Shown piece by piece: positions 5,901 through 9,055 of a DNA stretch of 9,055 bases. The stretch is from assembly GCA_030628305.1 (NCBI GenBank), contig DAOVRE010000049.1, positions 1 through 9,055 on the forward strand, given 5' to 3'. Both the position numbers and the translations under genes were made by a program. The notes under the pieces were generated by a model. It was given only the letters and a program-made list of their open reading frames with translations. It was not told the DNA's origin and did not search any database. Source of the DNA: Candidatus Heimdallarchaeota archaeon. Lineage in GTDB: Archaea; Asgardarchaeota; Heimdallarchaeia; Heimdallarchaeales; Heimdallarchaeaceae. The stretch's first letter is position 1. Every line of letters begins with the position of its first letter.

Positions 5901-8900
5901 ACAAAGAGTTTTTTCGCTTCAAAACTCTGAACTATCTCATCTAGTAGTTTTGTATAGTCTTCTTCAGTAATTTTCTTTGACAATTCATCTAAGAAATTCT
6001 CTGCTTCATTAAATGTGAATATCATTCGCCAATCTTGATATTTTTCTGGAATGTTCAATTCTTTACTGTATTTACTCATCAATTCTGTTAAGACACTGGA
6101 TCCATCTTCCATTCCTGTTTGAAGTCTTGCTCCTATGACAATCTTCTCTATTGGGACATAATGTTCCCCTCTTATCCTAAAACCATATAGATTAACAACA
6201 TCTTCATAGTAAGAATAATATTTTGCTGGAGTGATACCAGTAAAGAAATCTGAGGCTTTTGTGTCGTATAATTCCGTAGTTATAAATTCTACTAATTCTT
6301 TTGCGTCATCATCAAGAGCATTAAATGCTGTGATATCATCAACAAATATTGCTTTTCTAAAGTGAACATCATTCGTTGTTTCAAGTACATTTCTCCATTT
6401 GGTTACTTCAGGCTCAGGAACATTTATACCACAAGCTGTTCTACAATGAGGGAGTTTTACAGTTAATTCATCTGATATTTCATCTTGTACATTTTTTAAT
6501 TTGTTTATTTTTTCTCTAATGAAATCTCCTATATACTTCTTCCACATCCTCTTCAAACCTTTACGGGATTTCCTTGAACCATTTTGAGCTGCTATATCAG
6601 CTTTTTTCTTTGCCTTATCCAATATACTCGTCATTCTTCTTGATTCATCTAACTCGTATCTTTGTTTCCACGTGTTAACATTGTTGTTTTTCTGGACTAA
6701 TTTGTTTGCTCTATTACAGAAAAAGAGTATCAAGAAAAGTATTATTCCAAAAGCCGCAGCTATACCAAAAACAGGCCAAAGAGCTGCAGGAATTAGAAAA
6801 CTTATAATTGTTGATACTGCTATAAGAGCTACAAAAATTACTCCTCCGATTATTTTTGCCCATTTGCCTCCCAGAGTTTGTTTTATTATGTTTTTTAATC
6901 CATTAGCCATTCGTCTTATAAAATCGAATATTTCGCAGATAATGAGTTTTATTCCTCTTCCACCATCTTTAAATCTTTCTTGTACTTGATTTAAATAAAT
7001 TGACACAGGTTCCCCAAAACATTCCAATAAATCAAAAGGTATCATGAATCTTGCTAAACCGGCAAATATTGGTGAAGGTTCTAATATTGAATCTTTTACA
7101 TCTTGAATTAATCCGTATACTGGAAGGAAGCCTACAATAACCTCTATTATTGTTATAATAGTTTTTTCACTGATAAAAGGTATTTTTATTGCATGCTTTC
7201 CCCAACCAAATTGTAATCTAGTTCTTAATCCAAAATACCAGTCAAAATCATTTGGTTGGTCATCTTGAAGTACTACCACCCAGTTACATCTGCTTAGAGG
7301 TTCTTCACTTAGAAATAGTGCTCCTATTTTTTGCCAAAAGCCTTCTTTCTCAGCTATATCTGGAGATGTTTGTTCTCCCATACCTGGATTAACAAATTTC
7401 TTTACAGACTCATCATTCCAAGGATCAAATTTTGATTCTCCGCTAAGTGTTTGTCTTCCTGCTAAAACGTCAATTATATGATCTAAATGATAAACAAAAT
7501 TGAAATGTTTAGCTGTTTCGTCATTAAACTGACGTGTTTGATATACTGAGGTAACCACTGAATCTGTTCTATGAAGACCTACATTTGTTCCAAAAAGCAA
7601 TGCAAACCAGAAAAGTATTTTCAATCTTAAAACATCCATAAATGGACTAGACATTATGAAATCTTTGAAATCATCTGGTTTATCCTCCTCATTCGTACTT
7701 AATTTAACTGATTCTCTAACTCCCGATTCAGATTTACCTTCTTCATTTGCTTCTTCATAGTCATCTACGTCCTTTGCTTTTACAAAAAGTCTGGCAATTT
7801 TTTCTACTATCCATTTGATTGCCTTTCCAATTACATCAAGAACCTTCTTAAGAAACTCACCTATCTTCTGAATAAAAGCTCTACATGCTTCAAGAATATT
7901 GTTGAAGGCCTTTTTCAGCCATTCCCAAGCTTTCTTGGCTGTCTTAAATATCCATTGGAAGAATTTAATGAATCCTTGAACTACTATGAAAGCTACAAAT
8001 GCTATGACCAGAACAATCCCCATAAATAGAGTAACTATAGCATTGACGATTAATTTAACAAATTTAACAACTAATCCTATAAATGCCATAAATCCATTTT
8101 TTAATTTAGTAAGGAATCTTCTGAACCATCCAGTTTTCTCATCATGTTGTTCATTAGCTCTAGAATTAATTGTTTCCATATTTGCTTGAATTGCACTTCC
8201 CAAGTTTGAATGTGCTCCATCTTCTGGGTCAATCAAATCGTCAATAGATCCAAATAATCCCAATTTAATCTGAGAACTAACTTGAATCTCCTCTGAAGCT
8301 ATCTTTTGGATTTTTTCTATATCGTAAATTATGAAACCAACGTTTTGGGAGTTAAGTTGTTTATAACTCATATGTACAGCTAAAGGGTCAGTATGCATCA
8401 ATGTCTGTGATTTCATCTGAATAGTAATTTCTTCTTCATTTCGAGAATCTGCATATCTTATATTCAATCTCTGTAGATTTTTATTATAGTCAATGAAGTA
8501 ATCCTCTACAATAGCAGAGAAACGAGTTATATCATATTTAAATACTTGAGAATCAGTTTCAATTCTAACAGGTTCATAAAGACTGAAAATTGCGCTTAAT
8601 TCTGTGGATTGTGATGATAATATTCGTTGAAGTTCTGCTGTAATATTTTGAATCTCTGTGTCATTTACTCCACTTACCCCTATATTAGTAATTTGAGTTG
8701 AGTTCATATCTAATCTCAATTCAAGAGCACCCGCACTATCTTTATTTGAGTAGTACGATAGTCTTGTATTGGTGGTTTTGAATAGAGTATTTTCAATTAG
8801 ATTCCCAATACTCATTGTATAAGGTATACATAGTTGTGTTGGTTGGCTACTTGTATAGTTGTCTGCATTTGGTCCTATTGCTTGTTGAACCATAGAACTA

Positions 8901-9055
8901 GTTTCATGTTTTGTACCCGCATCTTGAATAACAAGCGTAGTTAGTAATCCAATTGCATCTTTTTCATCAATTATCAGATCCCCATTCAAGTCTTGGTATT
9001 GTTCATACTTGTCAACTCCAACATAAACGAATCTACAACTATGATACTTTATTCC
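2969..9055 (-). CDS. Giant multi-segment membrane-associated protein (over 2,000 aa), 5' end outside the window
   Basis: The frame is open from the right edge to TAA at 2971-2969, at least 2,028 codons. Residues here are numbered from the TTG at 8989, which is not the true start because the frame continues 22 codons to the edge. A calcium loop DLNGDLIIDEKD crosses this point. Residues 20-285 look like an exposed domain and contain four NxS/T sequons (Asn44, 96, 109, 115). A long hydrophobic stretch at 300-340 is followed by lysine- and tryptophan-rich amphipathic helices (341-405), an acidic linker (405-440), and further hydrophobic segments at about 454-470, 610-629, 712-734 and 736-758. A strongly basic segment (759-832) suggests a cytoplasmic side. 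The remaining 1,170 residues alternate helices and strands, and no catalytic motif is recognised. The segment GFLPVYGLIQDVKDSI (620-635) loosely recalls hydrophobic pre-toxin segments of polymorphic toxins, which is only a resemblance. The reading frame is uninterrupted, which argues for an expressed gene. Function unknown. Confidence 0.9.
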   Translation of the reverse strand, partial: GIKYHSCRFVYVGVDKYEQYQDLNGDLIIDEKDAIGLLTTLVIQDAGTKHETSSMVQQAIGPNADNYTSSQPTQLCIPYTMSIGNLIENTLFKTTNTRLSYYSNKDSAGALELRLDMNSTQITNIGVSGVNDTEIQNITAELQRILSSQSTELSAIFSLYEPVRIETDSQVFKYDITRFSAIVEDYFIDYNKNLQRLNIRYADSRNEEEITIQMKSQTLMHTDPLAVHMSYKQLNSQNVGFIIYDIEKIQKIASEEIQVSSQIKLGLFGSIDDLIDPEDGAHSNLGSAIQANMETINSRANEQHDEKTGWFRRFLTKLKNGFMAFIGLVVKFVKLIVNAIVTLFMGIVLVIAFVAFIVVQGFIKFFQWIFKTAKKAWEWLKKAFNNILEACRAFIQKIGEFLKKVLDVIGKAIKWIVEKIARLFVKAKDVDDYEEANEEGKSESGVRESVKLSTNEEDKPDDFKDFIMSSPFMDVLRLKILFWFALLFGTNVGLHRTDSVVTSVYQTRQFNDETAKHFNFVYHLDHIIDVLAGRQTLSGESKFDPWNDESVKKFVNPGMGEQTSPDIAEKEGFWQKIGALFLSEEPLSRCNWVVVLQDDQPNDFDWYFGLRTRLQFGWGKHAIKIPFISEKTIITIIEVIVGFLPVYGLIQDVKDSILEPSPIFAGLARFMIPFDLLECFGEPVSIYLNQVQERFKDGGRGIKLIICEIFDFIRRMANGLKNIIKQTLGGKWAKIIGGVIFVALIAVSTIISFLIPAALWPVFGIAAAFGIILFLILFFCNRANKLVQKNNNVNTWKQRYELDESRRMTSILDKAKKKADIAAQNGSRKSRKGLKRMWKKYIGDFIREKINKLKNVQDEISDELTVKLPHCRTACGINVPEPEVTKWRNVLETTNDVHFRKAIFVDDITAFNALDDDAKELVEFITTELYDTKASDFFTGITPAKYYSYYEDVVNLYGFRIRGEHYVPIEKIVIGARLQTGMEDGSSVLTELMSKYSKELNIPEKYQDWRMIFTFNEAENFLDELSKKITEEDYTKLLDEIVQSFEAKKLFVVNSITDTNLIKLVDISDEELEIYSSYWLKRSGITNSNPDGFNNLKFTTQDYEPYMKTWRKLHFDLDTDPIVKAYNDIKNLDGVTNVKIITGEEALKAIENNQNIDLRIINKNNGIDDVTTIHWVDAEGEPHLVPIIDSYKGGAKDNPLSSHVVKIFDNSNPELSYPGRSYYGDATKIRQDFLRDNLLKQEYEVLIKWRQDTQMLDELIYYRTTHCLDSRATDGIAKIGVPIGQRGSTGGSNLLFLTTYHTVYGSEHYVQRAIVELFGNNIENWNEDLFKAFVRTETEKIMLGYVRELQMEELVLTGRMTEVGEILDDGTIKYFNEEGRLLLRTDASKQVLTIKEMPVRFVNPADGMKTPSLNIDQKFLQPQIRNVEIKNGQDWITRPRVAWNDLPTEISDISWLKTKIEEIQQQIAKELCFDNYHFEYQIVSLDLIERIQREAAAMFQERLIKEGLIEGIYSSGTSSGWQVTVIGLSNNLHPAQITRWMEQSSWYYGMKYYENIILIEDGVTSETIFKQGTDSGKNLVSLTRGEREIFLENLPFRVTSAWCSGLDPHAYTRELQSAFYHYLDNHKLLTAAKVSGDKALAEGYENSLQLIVKRIKELESILNIKINFSDRASIDAWKEWIDDYITAFGLKPKKAVSISDYNFYLQNSYSNITNSRFNSIISFMDNEGKYIEINGERVNIQFNWRDLFEKSSNPLYKYGGNIGLYLLLPPGETSTSSSNTLFDWDSIEDSTGAIDNDVLQDFRNTEDIWSIDNIHMETEMFKQVKHIDSYRQKQVWVNYLIQKGYSSDIIDWVEGKSHKYHPLQPDSNSKTATLAISAINHEYMCILREFKVWIVKLLRSKDPVFKIWEESSLTIEDVWENFKFKSKGIVKAWHDNAELTYDGLKKKEIVSITFIDFMAYEYLNGTEDWTYISEPYVFGGYNSGIEQYVNTLTQQGMKWMMINSDNTAKILKLCRWLTKNIFSIAGVL
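7775..8098 (-). other. Hydrophobic segment and amphipathic helix block of the giant protein
   Basis: Codons 298-405 encode about 40 hydrophobic residues (including VLVIAFVAFIVVQGF) long enough for two membrane helices, flanked on both sides by basic residues (RRFLTKLKNG and KKAWEWLKKAF), then about 65 residues of repeated amphipathic helices with Lys, Trp and Phe. A hairpin with both ends on the same side of the membrane is the simplest topology. Confidence 0.6.
8957..8992 (-). other. Dockerin/EF-hand-like calcium-binding loop within the giant protein
   Basis: The 12 residues DLNGDLIIDEKD carry oxygen ligands at loop positions 1, 3, 5, 9 and 12 (D, N, D, D, D) and isoleucine at position 8, as in dockerin and EF-hand loops. 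Position 6, normally glycine, is leucine. It is followed by AIGLLTTL, which fits the helix after a dockerin loop. Only one loop is visible, whereas true dockerins have two; a second could lie to the right of the window. Confidence 0.6.

Noticed and set aside
4564..8189. Several + strand frames of 67-108 codons inside the giant gene
   Set aside because: They are antisense to an uninterrupted frame of over 2,000 codons, and their Ser/Leu/Phe- or Thr/Ile/Asn-rich content reflects its codons.
2121..9055. LRR protein as the immunity partner of a toxin-like giant protein
   Set aside because: Immunity genes usually follow the toxin on the same strand; here the genes converge, and neither toxin activity nor an immunity fold is shown. 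The pairing remains a loose idea only.
1..9055. CRISPR array, insertion sequence, integrase or attachment site
   Set aside because: No regularly spaced repeats, transposase-like or recombinase-like protein, or tRNA-linked direct repeat was seen.

Overview
This is an AT-rich window (roughly one third G+C by eye). It most likely comes from an archaeon, possibly an Asgard-type lineage. The evidence for archaea is indirect: TATA-like boxes sit about 25 bases upstream of likely transcript starts (for example TTTATAAT at 1380-1387), bare T-tracts follow several stop codons, one start (2121) looks leaderless, and there is a leucine-rich-repeat protein built on 'IDLSPL'-type repeats of the sort I associate with Asgard archaea. 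Strong GGAGGTG or GAGGTGA ribosome sites are also present; they fit archaea and bacteria equally, so the assignment is tentative.

Left part, + strand (1-1315): a run of small genes of unknown function. In order these are the last 19 codons of a gene cut by the window edge (1-60), an 86-aa soluble helical protein (109-369), a small frame that seems broken by a +1 shift and ends in an ATGA overlap with the next gene (373-511), a 138-aa protein with one membrane anchor and a repeated outer segment (508-924), a terminator, a strongly folded GC-rich RNA element (1003-1141), and a 49-aa membrane protein just downstream of it (1166-1315). No known pathway is recognisable. The common theme is small and partly membrane-anchored proteins.

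Middle part, + strand (1316-2972): a T-tract and TATA box, a 148-aa basic protein with a CxxC...HxC putative zinc site (1422-1868), a 250-base non-coding stretch with a purine-rich tract, a TATA-like box and a perfect 9-bp palindrome, and then a 283-aa LRR protein (2121-2972).

Right part, - strand (9055-2969): two thirds of the window is a single giant reading frame of more than 2,000 codons, still open at the right edge. The apparent TTG start at 8989 is an artefact: the frame continues upstream and places a dockerin/EF-hand-like calcium loop (DLNGDLIIDEKD) across it. The protein has a candidate surface-exposed first part, a central block of hydrophobic and amphipathic helices, a basic segment, and about 1,170 residues of unrecognised C-terminal region. 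Its stop codon overlaps that of the LRR gene, so the two genes converge with no intergenic space.

The items most worth a second look are the structured RNA at 1003-1141, the giant protein, and the interrupted small gene at 373-511.
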